Source: Cristatella mucedo
Taxonomy: Eukaryota; Bryozoa; Phylactolaemata; Cristatellidae
Length of the DNA stretch: 62,000 bases
Direction of reading: 5' to 3'
Assembly (NCBI GenBank): GCA_009760855.2
Contig: WPIO01000007.1
Span: 12,150,001 to 12,212,000 of the forward strand
The stretch's first letter is position 1. Every line of letters starts with the position of its first letter. The position numbers and the translations under genes are program-made. Below the pieces are notes generated by a model. The model did not search any database. It saw nothing but the letters and a program-made list of their open reading frames with translations, and was not told where the DNA came from. Shown here piece after piece: positions 10,601-19,020 of this stretch.

Positions 10601-12270
10601 AGGACGCCTGCGACGAGGCCGCTGCAGGCAAAGCTCGGTGCAAAGCTGCTCGCTCGCTCGCCGATCGCCTTGCGGCCGCATGCGAGCGAGCTGAGTTCGC
10701 AGGGACTCGTCAGGATCCGTCTGACATGCTGCCCGCCGCCTTCTCGCCGAAGCGATCGTGAGGAAGCAGTGGTGCAAGGCACTGCGGGCACTAGGAGGCG
10801 GAGACTCTTGCCCCTGCGTCTTAGCCCAAGTGCAAGGTGCTCACTCTTCACGACCCAGGTCGTCAGGTTCGATTCCTGCAGCGGGGATGTTTCGTTGCCG
10901 TCTGCCAGCGGCGGTGACAACGATCGAGGCTCTTCTGCCGCCATATGGAGAAGGCAGTTAAATCAGCGAGCCTTTACTTTTACTTTACTTGCTCAGCCGT
11001 TCGCCGAACGTCTTTTCACGAGCTCGCCGCTCAGCTTTTTGGAGCCCGATCATATCGTGTTTACGAGATTCGGGTCATGTGCCTCAGGTATCTCGGTGTC
11101 GAGTCCAAACTCTTCACCTGCCCTTTCGCCACGACAAACGGCCAGGCGGGTTCGAGAAGAGCTAGCTCGAGGATACCAAAACGCCCCTTCGCGATTAGCA
11201 GGTTGTCAGCCCCTTCGAAAGTTTTCAGCTTCGGCGCCCGAGTCAGCTGCCGTTTCACCTATTTTACGCTTACGCTTCCCCACACTAATACTGCTTAATT
11301 TCCACCGGCTGGGGAGCTACGCCCCCAACGCTATGGGATTTATCCCCTCCAAGCACATTTATTAATCATTCTCACGTACCGAGTGACCGATCGGGGGCAA
11401 ATTGGCACGAGCGACAAAGGTTAGCAATAGCTACCTTTTGATGGAAACGTGCGTCGTAGCCGTAGCTGGCCGCCGCCAGCGAAACGCCTCGCAGTCGCGT
11501 CGAGGCGTTCGCGTGCAATCCCATCGGCCCGGTCCTCCACCGTCGTCCTCCACCGAGCGCTGCCGCAAGCGCCACGCTCGTCGTCCTCCACCCTCGTCGG
11601 CTGTGCGCTTGAGCTTCGCTCTCTCGTGCCCACGCAGGTCTGGACCGACCGACCGGGCGGCGGCGGCGGCGTCGCCGTGAATCACCTGCCAGGCATGGGC
11701 GCCTTCCTGCAAGCTCTGATATTCGGCTTCGGCGGACTGCGCCTGCGCGTGGAGCACATCGAAATGAACCCGAAGCTTCCGGACGGCGTGACGAGCATGA
11801 AATTCGTGGACCTGGACTATCTGGGCGCCACGTTCACCGTCCGCGTGACGGAGGACCGGGTCGACGTCGAGCTGCTCACCATGGGCCTCTATCCGCTCAC
11901 CCTCGAGGTCACGGCCACGCAGCAGACGTTCCAGCTCCTGACCGGTACGAACGTCGCTGGAAAGAGCGAGCGCGAGGGCAAAGGCTGCGCGAGGCGCCGC
12001 CCCCTCGCCTGCATTTCGGGCGTCGACATCGCTAGACCTTAGCTTGCTCTCGCCGCCGCTGTAGAAGGAAACAGCAACAGAGCGTCCTTCAAGAGGGGTC
12101 ACTTCGCGATCCACTCGAGCACTCCGTCGTCCTGCTCCGTCCCGCGAGATAGGATCAACAACCTCTACCAAGCCGCCAAGTCGTCCGCCGCCGCCGAGTC
12201 GCTCTGGGTTCGACTAGCGCCGGCGGCGGCCGCGACCGCCGCAGCGCTGCTCAAGTCGGTGCTCAATTAA
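2731..12270 (+). CDS. PGGHG-like: GH65 family protein, PGGHG/ATHL1-like (5'-partial, 8 exons)
   Basis: PGGHG removes glucose from Glc-Gal-hydroxylysine, the disaccharide unit of collagen. Exons are 2731-2851, 2961-3103, 6958-7048, 7188-8098, 8368-8601, 9397-9635, 11638-11944 and 12065-12270. Every junction is GT-AG with matching phase, and the joined frame is open for 750 residues (first Gly partial). Family landmarks occur in order: INVRVDFP (~13), VYAHQYY (~62), FEGGNW (~114), [19 protein letters not shown] (~289), NSAYTN (438-443), [20 protein letters not shown] (577-584) and [12 protein letters not shown]. Human PGGHG is about 737 residues, and the match starts near human residue 50, so roughly one N-terminal exon is missing. 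Catalytic positions known in human (Asp301, Glu430, Glu574) align with E293, A431 and D584. Codon use is very GC-rich, unlike the UBE2F-like gene downstream. A diverged or inactive paralog is likelier than a pseudogene, because no stop or frameshift is present. The alignment is from memory. Confidence 0.88.
2961..3103 (+). CDS. PGGHG-like exon b
   Basis: The intron before it is only 109 bp. The exon encodes [10 protein letters not shown], then [20 protein letters not shown], the counterpart of the human [20 protein letters not shown] segment. The donor acag|gtaggc is near-consensus and leaves phase 1. An acceptor 3 bp downstream (exon start 2964) is also possible. Confidence 0.82.
5159..5474. 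repeat. Higher-order (TA)n / cagaactataactataac minisatellite
   Basis: Runs of TA of varying length alternate with the box 'cagaactataactataac' (seven boxes; the first reads cacaaaac and the last is shortened). The array abuts the 3' tail of a reversed LINE end at 5475, so it may have grown from that tail. Confidence 0.9.
5475..5610 (-). mobile_element. LINE 3' end
   Basis: On the minus strand it carries the terminal hairpin, the 'tttgctgcaaa' block and 'aataacatggttagggg'. It is truncated at about 5610 and lies in intron b-c of the PGGHG-like gene. Confidence 0.8.
5762..5925 (-). mobile_element. SINE-A (tRNA-derived)
   Basis: In minus orientation it has an A-box-like 'gccctggaggtaaggtgctc', the B-box-like 'ggtcgtgggttcgaatcct', 'cagtgggcgatcc' and 'ggtggtgataacccttaatg', then 'ctcttctgccgctaaataaa'. 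It is not a functional tRNA. Confidence 0.8.
6045..6400 (+). repeat. Compound (CT)n-(AT)n-(CA)n-(CT)n microsatellite tract
   Basis: About 350 bp of pure and interrupted dinucleotide repeats: CT, a short TA run, about 140 bp of CA, then CT with TCTG interruptions. Confidence 0.95.
6415..6530 (+). mobile_element. SINE-B, degraded
   Basis: The sequence 'tctggttaaggtgctcgcc', 'gaccaaggtc', 'ggcatatgtgaatcgcctgg' and 'atagagataaagtt' is the SINE-B order, but the terminal hairpin is broken. Confidence 0.7.
6958..7048 (+). CDS. PGGHG-like exon c
   Basis: The acceptor gctttag starts the exon with gc, completing ggc (Gly) with the g left by exon b. It encodes [16 protein letters not shown], then [12 protein letters not shown]. 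The donor ctg|gtgagc leaves phase 2. The intron before it is 3.85 kb and full of repeats. Confidence 0.82.
7188..8098 (+). CDS. PGGHG-like exon d (catalytic-domain core)
   Basis: The acceptor cgcccag completes a Trp codon. The 911-bp exon covers the end of the N-terminal beta-sandwich ([17 protein letters not shown]), the linker helix and the start of the (alpha/alpha)6 barrel ([28 protein letters not shown]). It continues through a 13-Ala/Asp insert, [20 protein letters not shown] and [13 protein letters not shown] to EIAEFWVAR. The donor c|gtgagt leaves phase 1. The usual W-E-S-A motif of the family reads P-Q-S-A here. Confidence 0.88.
7624..7662 (+). repeat. (GCC)13 encoding poly-alanine
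   Basis: Thirteen uninterrupted gcc codons lie inside exon d of the PGGHG-like gene, followed by three gac codons. The tract replaces the short family loop (human SREECYW) just before the active-site WDxD-type motif. Confidence 0.95.
8368..8601 (+). CDS. PGGHG-like exon e
   Basis: The acceptor ctgtag gives phase 1. It encodes [20 protein letters not shown], matching the human segment GVMSPDEYHSGVNNSVYTN but without the S-P-D-E catalytic motif. [11 protein letters not shown] and PYRNYDRLP follow. The donor a|gtaagc leaves phase 1. Confidence 0.82.
9397..9635 (+). CDS. PGGHG-like exon f
   Basis: The acceptor ccgcag in phase 1 fits the preceding exon; an acceptor 20 bp further on (exon start 9417) would be in the wrong phase. 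It encodes [30 protein letters not shown] and YILEPFK, all co-linear with human PGGHG. The donor aag|gtgcgc leaves phase 0. Confidence 0.85.
9964..9990 (+). repeat. Poly-C tract
   Basis: A run of 26 C with one T interruption lies in intron f-g of the PGGHG-like gene. The complementary strand is a G-run able to form quadruplex structure. Confidence 0.9.
10319..10354. repeat. Perfect 16-bp GC-rich hairpin
   Basis: The arms cgcggctgagcgagtg (10319-10334) and cactcgctcagccgcg (10339-10354) are exact reverse complements around a cgcc loop. It lies in intron f-g of the PGGHG-like gene. Confidence 0.9.
10808..10990 (+). mobile_element. SINE-A
   Basis: It reads 'gtgcaaggtgctcactc', 'ggtcgtcaggttcgattcct', 'gcggcggtgacaacgatcg', 'ggctcttctgccgccatatg' and 'aaatcagcgagcctttactt'. 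The copy lies in intron f-g of the PGGHG-like gene, in sense orientation. Confidence 0.8.
11638..11944 (+). CDS. PGGHG-like exon g
   Basis: The acceptor cacgcag in phase 0 starts [20 protein letters not shown], then [16 protein letters not shown] and the C-terminal beta-domain ([28 protein letters not shown]). The usual WTEN reads WTDR. The donor accg|gtacga leaves phase 1. Confidence 0.86.
12065..12270 (+). CDS. PGGHG-like terminal exon
   Basis: The acceptor gctgtag in phase 1 gives [18 protein letters not shown], matching the human end (GHKVSFPRSAGRIQM). A 45-residue lineage-specific tail then ends in an Ala/Leu-rich helix ([19 protein letters not shown]) and taa at 12268-12270. The tail is hydrophobic enough to raise a membrane or lipid-anchor question, but it is also low in complexity. 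Confidence 0.8.
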
Positions 12271-13345
12271 CCGCTCCGACGCCTCCGATGCGTGCGGCAC
12301 GTGTCTCGAAGTCTGCGCGGCACGTGTCGCGAAGTCACCGCCACTCAATTCCGCTGAGAGGCGGCGGGCGGCGACCGATACAGCGGCTTCCTTGAAGCCG
12401 GCACGAACTGCGGCGACTCCGCCGGGCGCTCCGGCTGGGGGAGGGGAGTTTCGACCCCACCCTTCGGCGAACGATCTCAGCAGGCGAGCGACCGCTCTCG
12501 TCGACGTCGGCGCTGGCGAGAGCGTCGAAAACCCGCCATCGGTATGGCCGTTCCGCTCGAGCCGGGGGTGGCGTCGGCGCCGAGCTATCGCGAGGCGAGA
12601 CGCGTCACCACCCCCGACAGCTAGCTACGACAGCCGATGAAGTGAAGGTCTCTGGACTCTCTGCGAACTTTGGGCGCAGCTGCTCGGCGGCCTCTGTGCG
12701 GCCCTGGCGTTGTCTTCGCTACTCGTTCAGTCATAAGTAGTTTTTTACAAACGAAGAGGCAGCGCACTTCGCGCAGGGGGGCGGGGGCCGGCACGAAGCA
12801 CCGCAAGCAGCGCGGCGGCGGCTGCGGCGGCGCATGCTCTGCTGGCGGAGCATCTAAGCTGGTGTCTCTTGAAAATCTGAGTCAAGATCGCGAAAGATGA
12901 TCGCAGTCGTGGCAAAAGAGGCGGAGCTCGTGCAGCGGTAGCTGCTCATTGGCTCTCGGAGTCCGCGGCCAGCGATCCAGGAGCACTCAGTCGCCATTGC
13001 TGCGCTCACTCTCAGTCAGGTGCGGTTCGCACTAGTGGCCCGAGGGAGGCTTCGGTACGTGCAGCGGAGGAGGACGGAGAAAAGAGGGAAGTGGGAAGGA
13101 GGAGGAGGAAGAAGGCTGCGTTCGTCCCTCTGCGAGCGTCCAATGGCAGTCGCGGACTGCGTGTGAACAGTAGCTGTTTCGTTTTCGCTGACGCGATCGC
13201 GAATCCGTTCGAGTCGAGAAGGACATGCGAACGGTGCGAATGCTGCGACGAAGCTCCAGCTCTCAGTCCGGCCACCGTTCTTCAGTGACGCTGTCACGTC
13301 CGCTAACGTCGGCCCGCGTCGGGCGTCATTTCAATCGTAGATAAT
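12271..13345. other. GC-rich 3' flank without a recognised gene
   Basis: It contains CpG-rich sequence and open frames whose translations are low-complexity. No aataaa polyadenylation signal was seen just after the stop codon at 12268-12270. Composition drops sharply to AT-rich at about 13330. Confidence 0.4.
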
Positions 13346-13348
13346 TAT

Positions 13349-13662
13349 AATACACTTGATAAAGCGCCCTCAGAGAACTCAATCTTTTTCTAAGCGCTTT
13401 ATGTTTGCTGCAAATGAAATACGATTGAATGGTCAGTGGTGTCATGCTTGATAAAAAAAACATGAATAACATGGTTAGGGGTGACATGCACAGGGTCAGC
13501 ATGCAAACGTCGTTAGTGGCAGCATGCACAGTGTCAGCACGCGTAAGCACATTAAGGGCGAATCATCACAGAGACCCACTAAATGCTGACATAAATAGGT
13601 GCATTTTTAATTTCTTTTTAAATGTAGTCAAGTCAGGGGATGTCGTGGCGCAAGTTGGGTTT
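13349..13662 (-). mobile_element. LINE 3' end
   Basis: The minus strand carries the hairpin tail, the 'atgctgaccctgtgcatgtc'-type block repeated as in other copies, and the end of the LINE ORF (DLTTFKKK-like). It is truncated at about 13662. Confidence 0.85.
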
Positions 13663-13972
13663 TAAAAACTCGGCGACTCACCTCGAGACCTCAGAACTCC
13701 CAGTTGGTGCGAGGCGTGCTGGCTGTGGGCGTGTACGAGCCGTCAGTCCCAGCAGGCCAATGTCAAAAGTGCTGGCTAGGAGCGGCGCTAGGTGCGGTGC
13801 ACGTGCAAAGTGAATGTCTACGAATTTCTGCGATTTTTAGTTCCCCTGGATACTTGTCAGTAAATACCAGATTGCAGTTGCAGAGGAGTCCTTTCGACGG
13901 CTGCGCTTATAGGGGGCACCAGTGTATGCAGCCAGCAAGCGGCGGGCGGAGTTTCCCCATACGGAATCTCTT

Positions 13973-13988
13973 GTATGTGTGTGTGTGT

Positions 13989-14043
<55 letters not shown>

Positions 14044-14063
14044 CACACACACACGCACGCACG

Positions 14064-14102
<39 letters not shown>

Positions 14103-14359
14103 CATTGTCTTCTGCTCCCTCACTGTCCCCATCAGTCAATCTTCCCTCGATCTCTTTCTTTCTCTCTCCATCTCAATTTCTCGCTGTCTTCGTCTCACTC
14201 TCTTTCTGTCTCGCTCTAACGCTCTGCCTTACCCTATCTTTCTCTTTCTGTCGCTGCCTGTTTCCCCCTCGCTCTATTTCTCTATCGCTCTCTCTTCCTC
14301 CCCCTCTTTTTCTGTCTCTCGCTGTCTTTCTCTCCCCTCTATCTTGCTCTCTTTCTCTC

Positions 14360-14422
<63 letters not shown>
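13973..14422 (+). repeat. Compound GT-CT-CA-AT microsatellite and 320-bp CT-rich tract
   Basis: The dinucleotide runs (13973-14102) are followed by an almost pure pyrimidine strand ending in about 55 bp of CT. The long polypurine/polypyrimidine tract could form triplex DNA. Confidence 0.95.
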
Positions 14423-14423
<1 letters not shown>

Positions 14424-14934
14424 CTCTACCCATGTCATTTTAGGACGTTAACAGCAGCTCGCCGTCAAAATGACGGGTGCAGAATTGGTGTCGGTATCGA
14501 TTGCGTTCTGGCCAAAATAAGAAAACTAGCGTTCCTGCATCATATCGCATGACCTGCAGCTGGAAAACCTGCGGCCAAAACTTAATGTTGCATTTGTTAA
14601 TCTTAAAGGCAATATAAATATAATTATGATATAATATGAAAATGATACAATGTTGAGCCCAAACCTCTGCCTAATAGCCTCAAAGCATGTTTACCAATAT
14701 TTGCGTCATCTAGGGACGCCACTTATTATGCTTAGCAAATTAGCAATAGCTACAATCGACTTTTTATATTTTTTGTCTACATGATTTGGAAACCATTTTT
14801 GCGTCATTAATTCAACTAGATTATTTTGTGCCCACTGAAAAACCAAGCAGAAGCACCACTATAAATTTAATAGAATAAGATTTTTGTAAGTGCATTCTCT
14901 TCAAACTCAATAGACGAGTGGACCAAGAATATAT

Positions 14935-15200
14935 TAGTATTAATAAGAAGACATTTATGTAGCACCCTAGGAGAAATCAATCTCTCTAGGCATTCTCTAG
15001 GCTTCCATTCAGGTACAACTGTAAAAGCAGATCACACTGCAACGGAGTTAGCAGAGTTCGACACTGTGGGGTTAAGAGAGTTCGACACCTGGTGGGTAGG
15101 GAGGGATCTAAGCGCGGGTACAGCTACGTGTGAGCTGCATAAAAAAAAAAGTGAAAGCCTCGATTGTTTTCCTTGGCGATTAAATCGGAAGACGGGAAGC
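14935..15200 (-). mobile_element. LINE fragment, internally deleted
   Basis: On the minus strand a decayed FYADD-type reverse-transcriptase segment (reading GFHFFF-YAAHT) is joined within about 150 bp to a decayed LINE 3' end (14940-15005). Most of the RT C-terminus is therefore deleted. Confidence 0.6.
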
Positions 15201-15472
15201 ATAAGTTGTTAAGCCTGGTTGAACTTTGGTAGATTGTCGGATATACCAGTTCATAGATTCACCTCCTCGTCCGTTGTCCGGTAATTCACGAGAATAACAC
15301 GTCTGTCCAGGTTTGACTGCATGTCGCTTCAGCTCAAAACGAGTCATCCGCTCCTTTATGCGAGGTGAAGAGTTTTTCTTCCACCAACAGCGCTCGAAAT
15401 CTGTAGCCATGTATCGCGATCAGACATTCTTGGTGCTAAACCCTTGGGCTCTTACCCGAGGCGAAGCTAGGG

Positions 15473-15536
15473 GGTGGCAGCTACTACCCCTGGCCTGGTA
15501 GGTGGCAGCTACTACCCCTGGCCTGGTAGGTGGCAG
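15473..15536 (+). repeat. Perfect 28-bp tandem duplication
   Basis: ggtggcagctactacccctg plus gcctggta occurs twice without a mismatch, followed by a partial third copy of 8 bp. The exactness suggests a recent event in otherwise old DNA. Confidence 0.95.
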
Positions 15537-16015
15537 CCGAGTCTGACACCCGGTCAGGCGGCTGGCACCTTGGTGCACAGGCCATTTCGGCGCCATTTCG
15601 GCTAATTTTCACTTGCCGCAGGAGCTGGGGGACGCCTCCAGACACCCCGTTACGGGGAGCTCTGACCCCAAGACCCCACCGCCACCCCGTCGCTCTAATC
15701 CTGGTTTCGCCTCCGGTTCTTATCAGCGCTTTATAACGGGTCATAAGTTTAATAGCCGAGCGGTTGATCGGGCGAACACAGGATTCAGGGAGGTTCTTAC
15801 AGGCCCGCCGAAGAAAGCCGGCCGGTAGGTATTAAGTCATGGCGACGTCGCACCTTACGCTAAGCAAGTCCTGTTTTGAGTAGTATATTCGAGGACAACT
15901 CATGAACGGCAAAAGCGAAGATATCGGCGGAATACCAGGTGGTATCACGATGAAATCATTTAAAGGTCCACACTTCGCTCTAAGTCATTCGGGGCCACTC
16001 TCTAGCTCGAGAAGT

Positions 16016-17770
16016 AAGATGAGTGTCAACATGCGAAACATATACAGTGTCAGCACGCTGAAGCACACAAAGAACTAACCACAAAGCCAGCCATCCCTGT
16101 TTTAGACTTTCCTAATTAACTATAGATTAATCAAATCACCACATTGAAACGATGATGCCAGCTAAACCAGCAGGATTAAGGCGGAAAATTATTATTCGCG
16201 ATGATACGGTAGTTTATTGTTGAGGCCGTATAAAAATCCGACGCCCTGAGAGGGCGGGCAGTTGGGATTTGAGACTCGGCGTTGGAGTTGATTTGTGCTC
16301 TAGGCCACAGATCTGTTGGTGCACGTCGTGTCCGCTGTTGAACACCTGTAACAGTCAGTTCTTGTCAAATAGACTTGTCTACATTATGGATACGGACTTG
16401 ATATGTCAGGGTATGAGCGATCTTCGTGGCTGCCGTGTTTCTGCTACTGTCGGCATACCTTCGTGCATTGGTGCAGCACCTACAGGTAACTAGCAGTGCT
16501 ACGAGGTTCAGGCGTCATCCAGTATTCGTAGTGCGTCGGCTGAGACTAGCAACGTTACCAAATGTAATTTTAGCTTCTTTCAATGTCGCAGAGGTTGTCG
16601 CAGAGTTGTTGTGACGTCAGTCAGGAATGAGTTTCAAGCTTCCGGAGCATGCTAACTGAAGACACTCCAAAGGATTCGAGGTTGACTAGAAACATGGCTA
16701 AATTACTAAAGTCGGAAGATCAGGTTCGTAGCGTACGAGTATGATTGCAGCCCTAATATGATGCATCTCAGATAGATATCCTGGAACAAGAAAATGTAGA
16801 GACCTAACGTGAGTGACATGACCAAGTCGATTCGCTGATCGACGCCAGCCAATGAAGGTCAATGAGAAGTGGTGCCGTGTGACAGTTGGGAAAATCACGA
16901 CAGACAAGCATGACTACAGAGTTTTGCACCAAATATCAGCACCCTATCCCCCAAGCAAGATTACCTGTAAGTAGTGTGTTCCAGAAGTCAGGATGGGAGG
17001 TCAGGACCAAGGGGAGGCAAGGACCAGCTTGGCTGTGGTGCCCGTATCCACACACCTGCCCTAATTTTTGCAATGGTGTGGAAATGGGCAGGCTCTACTG
17101 TGGAGCTGGTAGCTGGCTTTTTCGTCTAGTAAAAGGTCACTGTGGAAAAGAACACTCGGATTTTGTGCAGATACTACAGGAGATATTCTGACCCCGTCCG
17201 TCTGAGGGTCAAACTTTCCAATTACTGAGTAACGCTAGGTTTTCCCAGTACCAGAAAGTTGGTTTGATCGTCATTCAATCTGACAATTTGTTGCTATTCA
17301 ATAAGAAATAAGAAAATGTAAGAAAATAAGGAAATGTAAGAACACATACAGCAAGTATGTTGAGAGTTTTACGGGTTGAAAGGCAGGAACGGATCTTAGC
17401 ACAGGTACAACTGTGTGTCATCTGCATAAAAAGAAAAACCTAGATTGTGCTAGGTGATTACAACGGCAAGAGGGAGAGAATATGTTGTGAAATAAGTGGA
17501 CCAAGCATAAATCCCTGTGGTAATCCGTATGACTTCTTCCCGTTGACATCAATGCTCCAAAGTCTTCCACTGAGACAGAACCTATACAAGTGCAATGCGT
17601 TGCCAGTGACTCCCAGGCGAGTTTACAGGTGCTCGAGAAGGACTCGAGGATTAGTAGTATCTCGCACAGCCAATAGCTGCAGCAGAACTAGCTGAGAGAT
17701 TCCCATGTCAGCAGCTCGAGGTCACTGCACTCGCGGCAGAGCTGACCCGCGATTAGCTCTGGAATCTGAC
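16016..17770 (-). mobile_element. LINE, decayed, with another repeat inside it
   Basis: Read on the minus strand from 17770: an SRLG-type segment and SGRLWSIDVNGKKS, GLPQGFMLGP (motif B region), FYADDTQLYL (17400-17428), then the C-terminal LINE segment at 16820-16990. A match to the FGDRAFSSYAP-type end lies at 16640-16690 and 3' UTR pieces at 16016-16160. Many stops and frameshifts are present. The stretch 16225-16600 belongs to a different repeat (see the entry there). Confidence 0.7.
16225..16600. repeat. Unclassified dispersed repeat, copy 1
   Basis: It shares a co-linear series of blocks with 56712-57105: 'ggcgttggagttgatttgtg' against 'ggcgttcgagctgatttgag', then 'aatagacttgtctac' against 'aatagacccatctac', then 'ccagtattcg' followed by 'tgcgtc(g/a)gctgaga'. 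A tataaaa lies near its left end, so an LTR is possible but unproven. Confidence 0.6.
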
Positions 17771-18394
17771 CGAAAGCCTTTAAGCTAGGCGTTACGTTTT
17801 GATGCAAGAGCTCAGCTGGTTCGACACTACTACTCATGGCCTGGCGGTTTTGGAGGTAAACTCACACTAAATTTGTACGAAAGGAAGTGGTGGCCAAGAG
17901 CATAAACTTTGCAGCACGTTACAGATCTACTGCTTGTCTGACCGAAATGCGGTATGAGGCTAGAGAAAATTGAAGCAACAACTCGGCAGCACGCTTCGGT
18001 CAACCGGTCACTCACTAGTTTGTACTAATTGGCCACGCCCACATATTCTATCGCAGGATATAAGATAAGTTTACATGCAGTTTTTGGGAAGTACAGGAGT
18101 CGTGTACTTAAGAGTGGTTTTAGCACTTGCCCGCTTGATCTTGAACTCGGAACTGGAGCGCTGAAGAGGCGTCTCTCAAAGGCTCCTTTAGTTCCAGCCC
18201 TCATGCTTAGCGGTGGCAAATGGTGGAAAAGCCTTTTCAAGGCAAAGCCCGTTTAGCCTCCAATAAATTAATAGTAACCTCGGGATCCTAAATAAAATAA
18301 AAGACCCAAAATCGCGCTGCCCACAAGCTCTTTTTGCCCCTCCTAAAAGCAAACTGAGCACACCACATTTCCGAATGGGCTTATCTTGGTCAAT

Positions 18395-18545
18395 TTAACA
18401 GCCTCACTTATATAGTGGCAGAAGAGCCTTAATGGCTTGCACCACCGCTTGCAGTTGGCAATAAAGGATCGCGCACTGCAGAATTCGAACCCACGACCTC
18501 GGTCGTGGAGAGCGAGCACCTTTTACCTCCTGGGCTTAAACGACC
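18395..18545 (-). mobile_element. SINE-A
   Basis: The minus strand has the tRNA-like head with 'gaggtcgtgggttcgaattc', then 'tttattgccaactgcaagcg' and 'ggctcttctgccactatata'. Confidence 0.8.
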
Positions 18546-18734
18546 CAGTGTCTAATGCCTCTATCGTAGCAGTACTTTGCCAATGGCTCACTTCGTGATA
18601 GCCTTCTTAGAACCCTGCTAAATTGAAACGATACGCACCCAACTTCAGAGAGGTGCACCCAGAGGGCATGAAGCCCGGCAGGTACATTTAGTCACATTAG
18701 AAAGAGAATAAGGGATCCCCTTCCGAAGGGATCC

Positions 18735-19020
18735 AACCAGCGTCTTCTCTGACTTGACGTTTAAAATATGCTAAGAGTGCACCTGTTTCTCACTGCATTT
18801 GGTGGGTCCTTGCGACTGTCACTTGTGTGCTTATTCGTGCTGACACTTCGTATGCTACCACTAACCATACTTTAAATGCTGACACTGTGCATGTCACCTC
18901 TGACCATTCTATGATTGTTGACATTGCTACCATTCGATCAACTTCATTTACAGCAAATGCAAAGTGCCTAGAAAGAGATTAGACTATGAGGGTGCTAAAC
19001 ATATGTATTCATTATTACTT
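18735..19020 (+). mobile_element. LINE 3' end, decayed
   Basis: It starts at the 'gacttgacgtttaaa' block (ORF end), runs through 'gtgctgacacttcgtatgct' and 'cagcaaatgcaaagtgcc', and ends in a broken hairpin with 'attattact'. Confidence 0.75.

Noticed and set aside
15180-15410. 76-codon minus frame as a gene
   Set aside because: It overlaps the edge of a decayed LINE reverse-transcriptase segment and has no start context or recognisable motif of its own.
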